From Catillopecten margaritatus gill symbiont (GTDB lineage: Bacteria; Pseudomonadota; Gammaproteobacteria; PS1; Pseudothioglobaceae), in contig CP138327.1 in the NCBI GenBank assembly GCA_037956075.1, positions 124,001 to 188,000 of the forward strand: 64,000 nucleotides of DNA, written 5' to 3'. Under the pieces are notes generated by a model. That model searched no databases, was not told the origin of the DNA, and was given only the letters and a program-made list of their open reading frames with translations. Shown here piece by piece: positions 1 through 12,638 of this stretch (positions are counted from its first letter, which is position 1; the number at the start of each line of letters is the position of its first letter). A program made the position numbers and the translations under genes.

Positions 1-615
1 AAAACCTGCTGGGGCAGTTTCAACGCCCATTTTTCCTTCAAATTCAAGCGTGCCATCGGCTTGGCAAAAACGCAATCGCATACAGGCGTTAATGGTATAT
101 CGGCAGGCATCCATTTCGCTTAAATTTTTCGACCAAGTGTGTGGATTATCGCCATACATGCTAATGATAAAGGCACCTGCTTGATTGCTTTTTAGGTATT
201 TTTCAACTTTGGCGGCTTGTGAGAGCAAGGTGGATTTGTCCCAAATTGGGGGGGTGCCTGCGTGTACTAATAGGGTGTTTTGGTGTTCAATTACCAGTGG
301 TTGTTGCAATAAAAAATCTATCAATTCAGTTGAATCTTTAGCATTTAAAATATCGGTAAAAGTGTCTTTTTTGCTTGGGGTTTTGTCGCCTAATGCACAT
401 GCCAATAAGTGAAAATCATGATTACCTAAGACCATTTGAGCATTGTCGCCTAAATCTTTGATAAAGCGTAGGGTTTCAAGCGATTTGTCCCCACGATTAA
501 CCACATCGCCTAAGAAAAATAATTGGTCTTTGTCGATAGAGAATTTTGCTTTTTTAAGGAGCAACTGCAAAGCATCAAAACACCCTTGAATATCACCGAT
601 AAAATAACTGCTCAT
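1..615 (-). CDS. apaH: Diadenosine tetraphosphatase ApaH, 3' end cut by window edge
   Basis: Symmetrical bis(5'-nucleosyl)-tetraphosphatase, which splits Ap4A into two ADP. The reverse strand is open from the ATG at 613-615 to base 1, giving 205 residues without a stop, so the C-terminus lies outside the window. Metallophosphatase motifs are visible: GDIQG at residues 7-11, GDVVNRG at 36-42 and GNHD at 64-67; LVHAG follows later. The ATG abuts the apaG stop with no gap, so it is the last visible gene of the pdxA-rsmA-apaG-apaH operon, the same order as in E. coli. Cytoplasmic stress and nucleotide-salvage role is known for the family. Confidence 0.93.
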   Translation of the reverse strand, partial: MSSYFIGDIQGCFDALQLLLKKAKFSIDKDQLFFLGDVVNRGDKSLETLRFIKDLGDNAQMVLGNHDFHLLACALGDKTPSKKDTFTDILNAKDSTELIDFLLQQPLVIEHQNTLLVHAGTPPIWDKSTLLSQAAKVEKYLKSNQAGAFIISMYGDNPHTWSKNLSEMDACRYTINACMRLRFCQADGTLEFEGKMGVETAPAGF

Positions 616-987
616 TTATTGTAGCGTGTAAGGCTCGCTGAGCACAAATTCAGGAATAATTGCATCGAAATGTTCGCCGTTGTCGTTAATCATTCCGTAT
701 TCGCCTTTCATTGTACCTGTTTGGGTTTTGATTATGCTCCCTGAAGTGTATTCAAATGCTTCGTTTGGGGATAAATGAGGTTGTTTGCCGACGACGCCTA
801 GACCCTCAACTTCATCGATGTGTCCATTTTCATCTTGGATGATCCAGTGTCTGTCAAGCAGTTGTACGCCGATTTGTCCTTTGTTGGTAATAGTGATGGT
901 GTAGGCGAAGGCGAATTTGCTTTCAAAAGGGATGGTATGCTGTGGTAATGGCACAACTTTGACGATAATTTCAATATTATTCTTCAT
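616..987 (-). CDS. apaG: ApaG-domain protein
   Basis: Small conserved protein of 123 residues, the usual ApaG length of about 125. It is a single fibronectin-III-like beta domain; the family is known as CorD/ApaG and its biochemical role is not firmly settled. Conserved stretches include RHWIIQDENG and the glycine-rich GVVGKQPHL segment, followed by FEYTSG, all typical of ApaG. Its ATG overlaps the rsmA stop as ATGA and its own stop touches the apaH start, indicating translational coupling in one operon. Nothing unusual is visible. Confidence 0.93.
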   Translation of the reverse strand: MKNNIEIIVKVVPLPQHTIPFESKFAFAYTITITNKGQIGVQLLDRHWIIQDENGHIDEVEGLGVVGKQPHLSPNEAFEYTSGSIIKTQTGTMKGEYGMINDNGEHFDAIIPEFVLSEPYTLQ

Positions 988-1745
988 AAAACACGCTCGT
1001 AGTCATTGGATAAGGTAATAAAATCGGACACCGCAAGCATTTCAGCGCGTTGCGATAAATCGATGGTGGTTTGTTCTTGTGTCAGTAGCGATTTTAAACA
1101 ATTTCTTAAGGTTTTTCTGCGTTGTGCAAAAGATGCTTTAACTATTTTTTGAAAAATGGACATATTTTTAACGGCTGTTTTCGGCAGGGGCTTTAAATAA
1201 ACAATAGCAGAATCCACTTTCGGTGCAGGGTTAAACGATTCTGGTGGCACAATAAAAATCAACTCCGCCTCAAAAAATGCCTGAATCATCACGCTCAATC
1301 GTCCATAAATTTTTGAGCCATTATCCGCTACCATTCTTTCCACCACTTCTTTTTGCAGCATAAAAGTCATATCCACTACTTTATCACGATTTTCTAACAA
1401 ATGAAATAAAATTGGCGATGAAATGTTATAAGGTAGATTACCCACCACACGAATAGGGGTGGGTAAAGTGTTTAAATCAAATTTTAACGCATCGCCTTCG
1501 TGAATAATGAGATTGTCCTTGCCAAAACTCTCCAGCAAGGTAATTAAATCTCTGTCAATCTCAATCACATTCAATGCTTTAACCGCTTCTAACAAGGGCA
1601 GTGTCATCGCTCCTTGCCCAGGGCCAATTTCCAATAAATTGTCGTCAAATTTCGGTGCAATCACGGCGACAATGCGCCCAATAATCGTATTGTCAATCAA
1701 AAAATTCTGCCCAAAGCGTTTGCGTGCTGTGTGTTTACTTTGCAT
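984..1745 (-). CDS. rsmA: 16S rRNA dimethyladenosine transferase RsmA (KsgA)
   Basis: SAM-dependent enzyme that dimethylates the two adjacent adenosines in the 3'-terminal hairpin of 16S rRNA (A1518 and A1519 in E. coli numbering), a late step in small-subunit assembly. It has 253 residues, slightly shorter than the E. coli protein. Motifs: RKRFGQNFL near residue 8, SAM-binding LEIGPGQG at 38-45, and catalytic NLPYNI near residue 103. A C-terminal helical domain with FAQRRKTLRN follows. The start overlaps the pdxA stop end by 11 bp, and the stop forms an ATGA with apaG. Confidence 0.95.
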   Translation of the reverse strand: MQSKHTARKRFGQNFLIDNTIIGRIVAVIAPKFDDNLLEIGPGQGAMTLPLLEAVKALNVIEIDRDLITLLESFGKDNLIIHEGDALKFDLNTLPTPIRVVGNLPYNISSPILFHLLENRDKVVDMTFMLQKEVVERMVADNGSKIYGRLSVMIQAFFEAELIFIVPPESFNPAPKVDSAIVYLKPLPKTAVKNMSIFQKIVKASFAQRRKTLRNCLKSLLTQEQTTIDLSQRAEMLAVSDFITLSNDYERVL

Positions 1746-2709
1746 AATTAATCACCTCCTGTGCGTAGCGAATGGCTGCGTGCAAACTGCCCATACTAAT
1801 ATTACCCGTGCCAGCAAGCTCAAGTGCCGTGCCGTGATCCACCGAAGTGCGAATAAATGGCAGGCCCAAAGTCACATTAACGGCTTTTTTAAAACCCAAA
1901 GTTTTTAAAACAGGAAGCCCTTGGTCGTGATACATCGCCAACACACAATCCACACCCTGCAACGCATCAGGCGTAAAAGCCGTATCCGCAGGCACACTAC
2001 CCACCAAGTTAAAACCCTGCGCATTGAGTTTTTTAATTAATGGATTGATAATTTCAATTTCCTCATTACCTAAATACCCATCCTCCCCTGCATGTGGATT
2101 CAGTCCACAGACCACAATTTTTGGATTTTTCAACCCATAACCTTGTAAAGAATGATGAATAATGTTTAAAGTTTTCTCCAAAGAATCCGTCTGAATGTAT
2201 TGTGGCACTTGAGAAAGTGGAATATGTGTGGTTGCCAAAGTTACTCGCAAACCTTCAGTAGCCAACATCATTACGGTTTTATCAGTGTTTGAAATTTCTG
2301 CCAAATATTCAGTATGACCACTAAAGCCTTTGTCATTTTTATCTTGATAAATCCCCGCTTGATTGATAATTCCTTTATGTAAAGGTCCTGTTACTAATGC
2401 CTGCGTTTTACCATCAAGACAGTATTGTGTCGCCAAATTCAAAGTATCCAACACATATTGAGCATTATTTTCATTTAACACACCCGCCGTTACTTTGTCC
2501 GCTACTTTAACAGGATAAATATGCAGCGTATGAGCATTAGTGGTGGGATTCTCACTAATTTTTAATGGCAACCCCATTGTTTTAGCGCGGGCTAACAACA
2601 CATCTGGGTCGGCAAAAGCCAGTAAATCTTGTGTGCCTTTTTCTTGAGCAATCATCACTGCTAGGTCAGGGCCAATTCCAGCGGGTTCTCCAGGGGTAAA
2701 TGCAAGCAT
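1735..2709 (-). CDS. pdxA: 4-hydroxythreonine-4-phosphate dehydrogenase PdxA
   Basis: NAD-dependent oxidation of 4-phosphohydroxy-L-threonine in the DXP-dependent pathway to pyridoxal 5'-phosphate. It has 324 residues, normal for the family. The N-terminal FTPGEPAGIGPDL and the metal-ligand histidine motifs HTEYLAE, LNPHAGEDGYLG and AMYHDQGLP are all present. It is the first gene of the leftward operon; in E. coli surA precedes pdxA, but here the next upstream gene is the divergent cytochrome gene instead. The start ATG at 2707-2709 opens directly into the conserved N-terminus, so it is secure. Confidence 0.95.
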   Translation of the reverse strand: MLAFTPGEPAGIGPDLAVMIAQEKGTQDLLAFADPDVLLARAKTMGLPLKISENPTTNAHTLHIYPVKVADKVTAGVLNENNAQYVLDTLNLATQYCLDGKTQALVTGPLHKGIINQAGIYQDKNDKGFSGHTEYLAEISNTDKTVMMLATEGLRVTLATTHIPLSQVPQYIQTDSLEKTLNIIHHSLQGYGLKNPKIVVCGLNPHAGEDGYLGNEEIEIINPLIKKLNAQGFNLVGSVPADTAFTPDALQGVDCVLAMYHDQGLPVLKTLGFKKAVNVTLGLPFIRTSVDHGTALELAGTGNISMGSLHAAIRYAQEVINYAK

Positions 2710-2830
2710 TGTGTTTTTTAATTAATAAGGTTGGCTTATTATAAAGAAGGCGTAAGTTAAATAAATTTATTTTACAAAAACAACATAGATTGTTTTTATT
2801 TTCTTTTGTTGATAGTAAATTGTTCTTCAG

Positions 2831-2847
2831 TTACTTAATTTAAGTAA
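2831..2847. promoter_or_regulatory. 17-nt perfect palindrome upstream of the cytochrome gene
   Basis: The sequence TTACTTAATTTAAGTAA has eight-base arms around a single central base. It lies about 30 bp before the cytochrome start, in the 169-bp divergent spacer between pdxA and fccA, where a promoter is expected. It could be an operator for a dimeric regulator. It does not match the FNR consensus. Function is inferred from position and symmetry only. Confidence 0.35.
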
Positions 2848-2878
2848 TTATTTTTATAAACAATAAAAGGGAGATTGT

Positions 2879-3481
2879 ATGATGAAAAAAACATTAATTA
2901 AACCTATATTAACCGCCAGTGGATTGGTGTTGCTAATGTCCATAGGTCAAGTTCAAGCGTCGGCACCTAATGCGGAAGCGTTGAGTTACACTTGTGCAGG
3001 TTGTCATGGGACAAATGGTGCTAGCAATGGCCCATCCATTCCATCTTTAGCAGGTTTGTCTAAAGACTATTTGGTAGAAGCGATGGAGGCTTATAAGGAA
3101 GATGAAAGAAACCCAACCATTATGAATCGTATTGCTAAGGGTTACAGTACTAAGCAATTTGAGCAAATGGGTGATTTCTTCTCAGCACAGCCAGTGCATA
3201 TGATTAAAGGTCAAAAATTTGATAGTGCAAAAGCAAAAGCGGGCAAAAAATTACATAAGAAGTATTGCTCAAGTTGTCATTCAGAAGGGGGCACAGTAAC
3301 AGATGATGAAGCTGGACAATTAGCGGGGAATGCAGCAAATTTCTTAAGATTTGCCTTGGATGATTTCCACGCAGGTAGACGCGATATGCCAAAAAAGATG
3401 AAAAAGAAAATCAAAAAAATGTTGAAAAAAGACAAAGATGCATTTGAGAAATTAGTTCATTATTACAGTAAAGGAGAATAA
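2879..3481 (+). CDS. fccA: Di-haem cytochrome c, flavocytochrome c sulfide dehydrogenase cytochrome subunit type
   Basis: Periplasmic c-type cytochrome of 200 residues. It has a signal peptide ending near VQASA, then two haem sites: CAGCH near residue 40 and CSSCH near 130. The two-domain layout is that of cytochrome c4 and of the FccA subunit, which takes electrons from the FccB flavoprotein that oxidises sulfide. FccA is preferred because the next gene, 2 bp downstream, begins like FccB. The C-terminus is very lysine-rich. Two in-frame ATGs (2879 and 2882) follow the AGGGAG ribosome site at 2868-2873; the second has the better spacing. Because fccB is truncated, this cytochrome may have lost its partner or serve as a c4-type carrier. 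Confidence 0.8.
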   Translation: MMKKTLIKPILTASGLVLLMSIGQVQASAPNAEALSYTCAGCHGTNGASNGPSIPSLAGLSKDYLVEAMEAYKEDERNPTIMNRIAKGYSTKQFEQMGDFFSAQPVHMIKGQKFDSAKAKAGKKLHKKYCSSCHSEGGTVTDDEAGQLAGNAANFLRFALDDFHAGRRDMPKKMKKKIKKMLKKDKDAFEKLVHYYSKGE

Positions 3482-3483
3482 TT

Positions 3484-3720
3484 ATGAGTAATCAACACAA
3501 TAGAAGAGATTTTTTAAAAATAGCAGGTGCAAGTGGTCTTGCCGCAACGGCGGCTTTATACACGCCATTTGCGATTGGCGGCTCGGGCAAAAATGTTGTT
3601 ATTATCGGCGGCGGTATGGGTGGTGTGCCAAATATTGAATTGGAGACGGACAGATGCAATGGTTGTGGCGCTTGCGTTGGTATATGTCCCAAAAGTGCTA
3701 TTGCCCTAATCCAAAAATAG
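3484..3720 (+). pseudogene. Truncated fccB 5' end fused to a 4Fe-4S ferredoxin-like tail
   Basis: A 78-codon open frame with two unrelated parts. Residues 1-47 look like the start of FccB: a twin-arginine signal (RRDFLKIAG), then a dinucleotide-binding strand ending VVIIGGGMGG. Normal FccB continues for about 380 more residues, but here it switches directly to ELETDRCNGCGACVGICPK, a CxxCxxCxxxCP 4Fe-4S motif that is not part of FccB. The last codons and stop lie in a repeat element that starts at 3704. A deletion joining two genes is the simplest reading. The alternative is a genuine small Tat-exported ferredoxin, but the half Rossmann motif argues against that. Confidence 0.6.
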
Positions 3721-3908
3721 AAAGTGTGAATATGGCGTTAAGCCTTGCTATCACAGTGTTTTAAAAAAATATTAGTGCCACCCAGTGGTTCCACGGTGAT
3801 TTTTTTTGAAATACCCCAGGGTAGCCTCTCTTGGCTAAAGCCAATTCACCTTCTACTGTGGTAGTGAGGATTGGTATCAGATTTGCATTTTCTATTTTTG
3901 GATTAGGG
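3704..3908. repeat. 205-bp element bounded by 20-bp inverted repeats
   Basis: The left end CCCTAATCCAAAAATAGAAA (3704-3723) is repeated exactly in inverted orientation at 3889-3908. The interior has no convincing gene but has small palindromes such as TTGGCTAAAGCCAA near 3829. The first 32 bp (3704-3735) recur between hsdR and radC, where a second element has inserted into them. Together this suggests a non-autonomous mobile element or miniature transposon. The remaining bases to 4008 hold only the leader of the efflux gene; a 73-codon reverse reading frame across the element is not believed to be a gene. Confidence 0.55.
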
Positions 3909-4008
3909 TATTGATATGAAGGCAATAGGGGGCTCAATATAGGGTAAAATGGCGAAGTTACGATAAACTTATTATTCTCCATATTTCATATTCTTAACAA
4001 GGTAAGCC

Positions 4009-5154
4009 ATGAATTTATTAACAACCATTTCAACAGTATTGATTTTATTGCCCTTATCGCTTTCCAGTGCGGCACAACTTAATCAAGCTTCAAAAGATTT
4101 TAATTCCACCTATAACATTCAGCAAGTAGAAGGGTTGTCGCTTGACAAAAGAGCGTTGCTGGGTGGTAAAGTCATCTCTTCTTCGCAGGTGAGTTTGTCA
4201 GCGCAAGTGCCAGGTGATGTTTTAAGTATCAAAGGGCGAGAAGGTGATGTTTTTCAGCAGGGTGCAACTCTAGTGACACTTGAACAAGGCTCTATTCAAG
4301 CGCAAAGAGATGCAGTTTATGCAGAGATAGAGTCTGCTAATGAAGCACTTAAAAATGCAGGTGTGCAGTACTCACAGGCCATCGTTTCACCAAATTCAAG
4401 TGGTATGTTTGGCGGTGCAGGTAGTATGTTTTCGGTATTTACTGACCCAATGGTGAGAATGAGCGGACAGGGTAATCCCGATTTTGACAAATATGCCCGT
4501 CGTACTTCGCGTTACACTACTTATCAGCAGGCGAAACATAAACTCACACAAGCACAACTTAAACTTAAACAAGTTGAAGAGCGTTTAAAAGATGCAAATG
4601 TTGTCGCACCTTTTGATGGTGTTATTACTGTTAAAAATGTTAATCAAGGCGATGTTGTGCAACAAGGACAAGTATTGTTAAAGTTTGCCAATATTAAAAA
4701 ATTACAGGTTGAGTTGAATGTGCCTTCACGCTTAGTCACCAGTCTTAAAATCAATAAAAGATACCGCATTAGATTGGATATTAGTAATGCAATTGTAAAT
4801 GCAAGACTGGCACAAATTTACCCTATTGCTGACAACAATAAACACAGTGTTAAAGTAAAATTTGACTTACCTGAGAATACACCAGTATTAGCAGGCGCGT
4901 ATGCAGAAGTAGAAATTTTTGAAACGGATTCAGGTGTTTTAACGCCAGTGATTCCAGAAAGTGCAATTATGTGGCGCTCAAGCTTACCGAGTGTTTTTAT
5001 TGTCAATCCACGCACCAATAAAACTGAGCTTAGGTTTGTGCGCTTAGGAGAAGCAGTTGGCAATAGTAAGAAAAGCGTTTTGTCAGGTATTAGTGTTGGT
5101 GAAAAAATCATTACTACACCTAATATCTTAATAGTTTCAGGAATGGGTATCTAA
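4009..5154 (+). CDS. RND efflux periplasmic adaptor (membrane fusion protein)
   Basis: Periplasmic adaptor of 381 residues that would link the inner-membrane RND pump encoded 1 bp downstream to an outer-membrane channel. The signal peptide spans about residues 1-22 (ending SSAAQ). A biotinyl-lipoyl-like domain is split around a helical hairpin: the first half is near residues 55-85, the hairpin about 95-195, and the second half contains VVAPFDGVITVKNVNQGDVV. A beta-barrel and membrane-proximal domain follow. The hairpin carries a glycine- and methionine-rich insertion (GMFGGAGSMF) around residue 130, which is unusual. No TolC-like gene is in the window. Confidence 0.85.
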   Translation: MNLLTTISTVLILLPLSLSSAAQLNQASKDFNSTYNIQQVEGLSLDKRALLGGKVISSSQVSLSAQVPGDVLSIKGREGDVFQQGATLVTLEQGSIQAQRDAVYAEIESANEALKNAGVQYSQAIVSPNSSGMFGGAGSMFSVFTDPMVRMSGQGNPDFDKYARRTSRYTTYQQAKHKLTQAQLKLKQVEERLKDANVVAPFDGVITVKNVNQGDVVQQGQVLLKFANIKKLQVELNVPSRLVTSLKINKRYRIRLDISNAIVNARLAQIYPIADNNKHSVKVKFDLPENTPVLAGAYAEVEIFETDSGVLTPVIPESAIMWRSSLPSVFIVNPRTNKTELRFVRLGEAVGNSKKSVLSGISVGEKIITTPNILIVSGMGI

Positions 5155-5155
5155 T

Positions 5156-8100
5156 ATGTCAAAGCACGAGCATGTCGATATTTCGAAAGACGAGAATATC
5201 GATAAAAAACTAATTCTTGATGATGTTCGCGATTATGAGCTAGGCATTGCAGGCAAGCTAACAAAAGCCTTTATTACTTCGCCGCTTTCTATTATTTTGT
5301 TTTTTGCGATGCTCGGTGCCGGTATTATCGGCTTGATTTCAACGCCACGACAAGAGGACCCACAAATTTCTGTGCCGTTGATTGATATATTTGTTGAATA
5401 TCCAGGCGCTTCTTCAGAAGAGGTGGCAAATATCATGGTTAAGCCATTAGAGCGAATGATGTCTAATATTTTGGGTGTTAAGCATGTGTATTCAGCCAGT
5501 GACAAAGGCAAAGGTGTGGTTACAGTTGAATTTGATGTAGGGCAAGAGATGACAGCTTCCGTGCTAAAAGTGCGTGACAAAATGTTAGCAAACCTTGAAT
5601 TTATGCCACCTGGCGCTCGACAGCCTCTGGTTAAGCCTAAAGAAATTGACGATGTTTCTATTATTAATTTAACTTTATGGTCAAAATCGGTCGATGATGG
5701 GCAATTACGCGCACTTGGTTTGGAGTTGCTACAACAGCTTGAAAAAGTTCAAGATACTAATACAGGTTTTGTTGTTGGTGGGCGCAAAGAGATTTTCCAT
5801 GTTGACCTATATCCAGGTCGTTTAGCGGGTTACGGTATTTCTGTTCAGCAAATTTCTAACACCATTGGTAGTGCAAATGTTAGCGCACATACGGGCAATA
5901 TTGAACTCAATGGACTGCAAATGGAAGTTTATTCGGGTGACTTTTTTAAGAAAGTAGAAGATATTGAAAACTTGGTGGTTGCGGTAAAAGACGGTAAACC
6001 TGTGTATGTGCGTGATGTTGCTGATGTATATTATGCACCAGAAGAAGCGCACCATATGGTTAATCATTATAGTGGTGCTGCCAGCAAAGATAAAGCAAAG
6101 GCAACGGGTGAGCAGGCAGTAACGATTGCCATTGCAAAGAAATTCGGTACCAATGGCGTCAAAGTAGCGGATGATATTTTAAAGAAAGTTGAGGAACTTA
6201 AGGGACGCCTCATTCCAGATAATGTAGAAGTGAGTGTAAGTAGAAATTACGGCAAATCTGCTGAAGACAAAGTCAATGCATTAATTACAAAGCTCTTTAT
6301 TGCGACTGGCGCTGTCACTATTTTGGTTTGGCTAGCGCTCGGTATTCGTCCTGCAATTGTGGTAACACTCGTTATTCCAGTGGTGTTATTAATGACGATT
6401 TTTTCGGCTTGGTTGCTAGGTATGACCATTGACAGAGTTAGCTTATTTGCTTTAATTTTCTCCATTGGTATTTTGGTCGATGATGCTATTGTCGTTACCG
6501 AAAACATTTATCGCCGTTGGCTAATTGACAATAAAATTACCATCGGCACTGCCATTGATGCAGTGCGTGAAGTGGGCAACCCAACCATTTTAGCAACCTT
6601 TACCGTGGTTGCTGCTTTAGTACCGATGGCAGCTGTGAGCGGTATGATGGGGCCATATATGGCACCAATTCCTGTTTTAGGCTCGGTGGCAATGATGTTT
6701 TCTCTATTTGCTGCTTTCGTCTTTACCCCTTATTTCATTATGAAATTTGTGCCACCACTCAATGTATTGCACAAAATGCATGCAAAAGAAGAGAAAGAAG
6801 GCAAAATATTGCACACCTTTTTTCACTTTACTATTACCAAATTATTCAATGTAAAAGCTTACGGTGTAGGTTTTATGATTGCTTTAGTGGTGGCATTTTT
6901 CTTCTCAATGTCAATGTTTTATACCACATCCGTACCAGTGAAAATGTTGCCACTTGATAACAAATCAGAGTTTGGTGTGTCGCTTGATATGCCCGATGGC
7001 ACAGCGCTGTCAGAAACGGCTTCCACTTTGCATAAGATGGCACAAATCTTGCGCAAAGTACCAGAAGTGGTTTCCATTCAATCTTATTCAGGCACCGCTA
7101 AGCCCTTTGATTTTAACGGCTTAGTGCGACACTCTTATTTACGCCAAAATTCATCAGAAGGCGAATTGCAAATCCAACTGGCAGAGAAGCATGAACGCGA
7201 TCGCTCCAGTCACGAAGTTGCACTCGAAGCACGCCAATTGATTCGCCAAGTTGCTTTAGATGCGGGTGCCAACTATGCCGTAGTTGAAATGCCACCAGGT
7301 CCACCAGTCTTGCGTCCTGTGGTAGCAGAAGTGTATGGACCTGATAGAGAAACACGCCGTAGGTTGGCTCATGACTTGACCAAAATGTTTAAAGAATCAG
7401 GCACAATGACTGATATTGACAATCTGATGCGTGATGAATACCCAGTGATTAATTTCCAAGTGGATACTGCTAAGGCATCGCATTTTGGTGTCAGTATGCA
7501 AACCATTAAAGAGACTTTAGCAATGAGCATGAGTAGTTTTAATGTTACAACTATTCGCCTTAAAAATGCATTGGAACCTTCTCGTGTCAATTTAAAAGTG
7601 CCCTTGGCAAGACGCTCACAACTTTCTTATTTGACTCAATTGCCAGTGCCTTCACAACATGGTGGAATAATTCCAATTTCTGAGTTAGGTTCTTTTGTGT
7701 ATAAAAAACAAGATGATTTAATCTTCCACAAAGACCTTGCCGATGTTGAATATGTCCTAGGTGAACCAATCGGTCGTCTGAGCGCCCCAATTTATGCAAT
7801 GTTTGGGGTGGATGAATTACTCTTGGACTACCAAACTATTGACGGTAAACAACTACAGGGTGAGTATCTGGGGCCGCCAAAAAACCAAACTGTACCAGGC
7901 TTTGAGTGGGGTGGTGAGTGGACCGTTACTTATGAGACTTTCCGTGATATGGGTACCGCTTTTGCCGTTGCACTTGTGGTTATATATATGTTGGTAGTTT
8001 GGCAATTTGGTAATTTCATTATTCCAGCTGTCATTATGGCACCCATTCCCTTAACCTTATTAGGCATCGTACCAGGACATTGGTTATTGGGCGCAGAATT

Positions 8101-8689
8101 CACCGCAACCTCAATGATTGGCTGGATTGCCTTGGCAGGTATTATCGTGCGTAATTCAATCTTATTGGTGGACTTTACCGTGCAAGAATACGCCAAAGGT
8201 ATGCCATTCTTTGATGCCGTCGTCTATTCTTGTGCATCAAGAACCCGACCAATTATGATTACCGCTTTCGCTTTAGTTGGCGGTTCAAGTGTCATCTTAT
8301 CTGACCCAATCTTCCAAGGAATGGCAATTTCATTATTGTTTGGCGTCTTGGTTTCGACTGTGTTAACTCTTATCGTCATCCCACTTGGTACACTATCCGC
8401 AGGCGAAGATTCATGTCGCGACATCGCCATTAATATGGGTTTATTGCCAGGCAATGCCGATGCTGATGCAAAATACAATGTTGAAAAAATACCTACCTCT
8501 AATGATAACGAGAAAAAAGTTAACGCTAAAGAATGGGTGCAAGATATCCTGGATAAAGGCGACACCAATAAGAAAATTACCAACCCTGTAAGCGACACTA
8601 CCGAAGGTGGAGCAACAGAATCTAAATCTGAACCAAAAAAGATTGATACTAACGGTTTTTTAAAAAAAGAAGATAAAGATGATGTTTAA
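5156..8689 (+). CDS. RND-family efflux permease
   Basis: Inner-membrane proton-driven pump of 1177 residues, longer than the usual 1020-1050. After about 35 hydrophilic residues comes TM1 (SIILFFAMLGAG), the first porter domain beginning FVEYPGASSEEVAN, a TM block with the proton-relay motif GILVDDAIVV near residue 440, the second porter domain, and the final TM block ending VLTLIVIPLG. The last 100 or so residues are a charged, lysine- and serine-rich cytoplasmic tail that accounts for the extra length. Overall type resembles the HAE1-like pumps of environmental proteobacteria; the substrate cannot be told. It is cotranscribed with the adaptor. Confidence 0.88.
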   Translation: MSKHEHVDISKDENIDKKLILDDVRDYELGIAGKLTKAFITSPLSIILFFAMLGAGIIGLISTPRQEDPQISVPLIDIFVEYPGASSEEVANIMVKPLERMMSNILGVKHVYSASDKGKGVVTVEFDVGQEMTASVLKVRDKMLANLEFMPPGARQPLVKPKEIDDVSIINLTLWSKSVDDGQLRALGLELLQQLEKVQDTNTGFVVGGRKEIFHVDLYPGRLAGYGISVQQISNTIGSANVSAHTGNIELNGLQMEVYSGDFFKKVEDIENLVVAVKDGKPVYVRDVADVYYAPEEAHHMVNHYSGAASKDKAKATGEQAVTIAIAKKFGTNGVKVADDILKKVEELKGRLIPDNVEVSVSRNYGKSAEDKVNALITKLFIATGAVTILVWLALGIRPAIVVTLVIPVVLLMTIFSAWLLGMTIDRVSLFALIFSIGILVDDAIVVTENIYRRWLIDNKITIGTAIDAVREVGNPTILATFTVVAALVPMAAVSGMMGPYMAPIPVLGSVAMMFSLFAAFVFTPYFIMKFVPPLNVLHKMHAKEEKEGKILHTFFHFTITKLFNVKAYGVGFMIALVVAFFFSMSMFYTTSVPVKMLPLDNKSEFGVSLDMPDGTALSETASTLHKMAQILRKVPEVVSIQSYSGTAKPFDFNGLVRHSYLRQNSSEGELQIQLAEKHERDRSSHEVALEARQLIRQVALDAGANYAVVEMPPGPPVLRPVVAEVYGPDRETRRRLAHDLTKMFKESGTMTDIDNLMRDEYPVINFQVDTAKASHFGVSMQTIKETLAMSMSSFNVTTIRLKNALEPSRVNLKVPLARRSQLSYLTQLPVPSQHGGIIPISELGSFVYKKQDDLIFHKDLADVEYVLGEPIGRLSAPIYAMFGVDELLLDYQTIDGKQLQGEYLGPPKNQTVPGFEWGGEWTVTYETFRDMGTAFAVALVVIYMLVVWQFGNFIIPAVIMAPIPLTLLGIVPGHWLLGAEFTATSMIGWIALAGIIVRNSILLVDFTVQEYAKGMPFFDAVVYSCASRTRPIMITAFALVGGSSVILSDPIFQGMAISLLFGVLVSTVLTLIVIPLGTLSAGEDSCRDIAINMGLLPGNADADAKYNVEKIPTSNDNEKKVNAKEWVQDILDKGDTNKKITNPVSDTTEGGATESKSEPKKIDTNGFLKKEDKDDV

Positions 8690-8749
8690 ACTTGAGCAGG
8701 TTTTAGCTGCTGAATAATGGGTTAAAAAAATCTGGTTCTTTTGAATTCT

Positions 8750-8880
8750 GAGTAGATGGTCTCCACTTCCTGTCATCCCGAGTAGATAACCTTCTCTACC
8801 TCCTGTCATCCCGAGCGTAGTCGAGGGATCTTTATGGGGGCAAGATCCCTCAGCTGCGCTCGGGATGACAGGGGAGGGCG
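8750..8880. repeat. Dispersed palindromic repeat, copy 1, with flanking direct repeat
   Basis: The core at 8802-8872 is an imperfect inverted repeat: CCTGTCATCCCGAGCG on the left and CGCTCGGGATGACAGG on the right, with GGGATCT and AGATCCC inside, so it can form a long hairpin. To the left, from 8750, two diverged 30-33-bp units each carry the same TGTCATCCCGAG end. The same core family recurs near 18061 and 39010. It occupies the convergent space between the RND pump and the reverse-strand exporter gene and may act as a bidirectional terminator. Confidence 0.75.
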
Positions 8881-8902
8881 GAGAAGAGTTAAAAATCTAT
8901 TG

Positions 8903-12621
<3,719 letters not shown>

Positions 12622-12638
<17 letters not shown>

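Noticed and set aside
185-412. Forward 75-codon reading frame
   Set aside because: It lies antisense within apaH, whose motifs are clear; no protein-family features.
3761-3982. Reverse 73-codon reading frame after fccB
   Set aside because: It spans the inverted-repeat element and its sequence is explained by the repeat; no recognisable domain or ribosome site.
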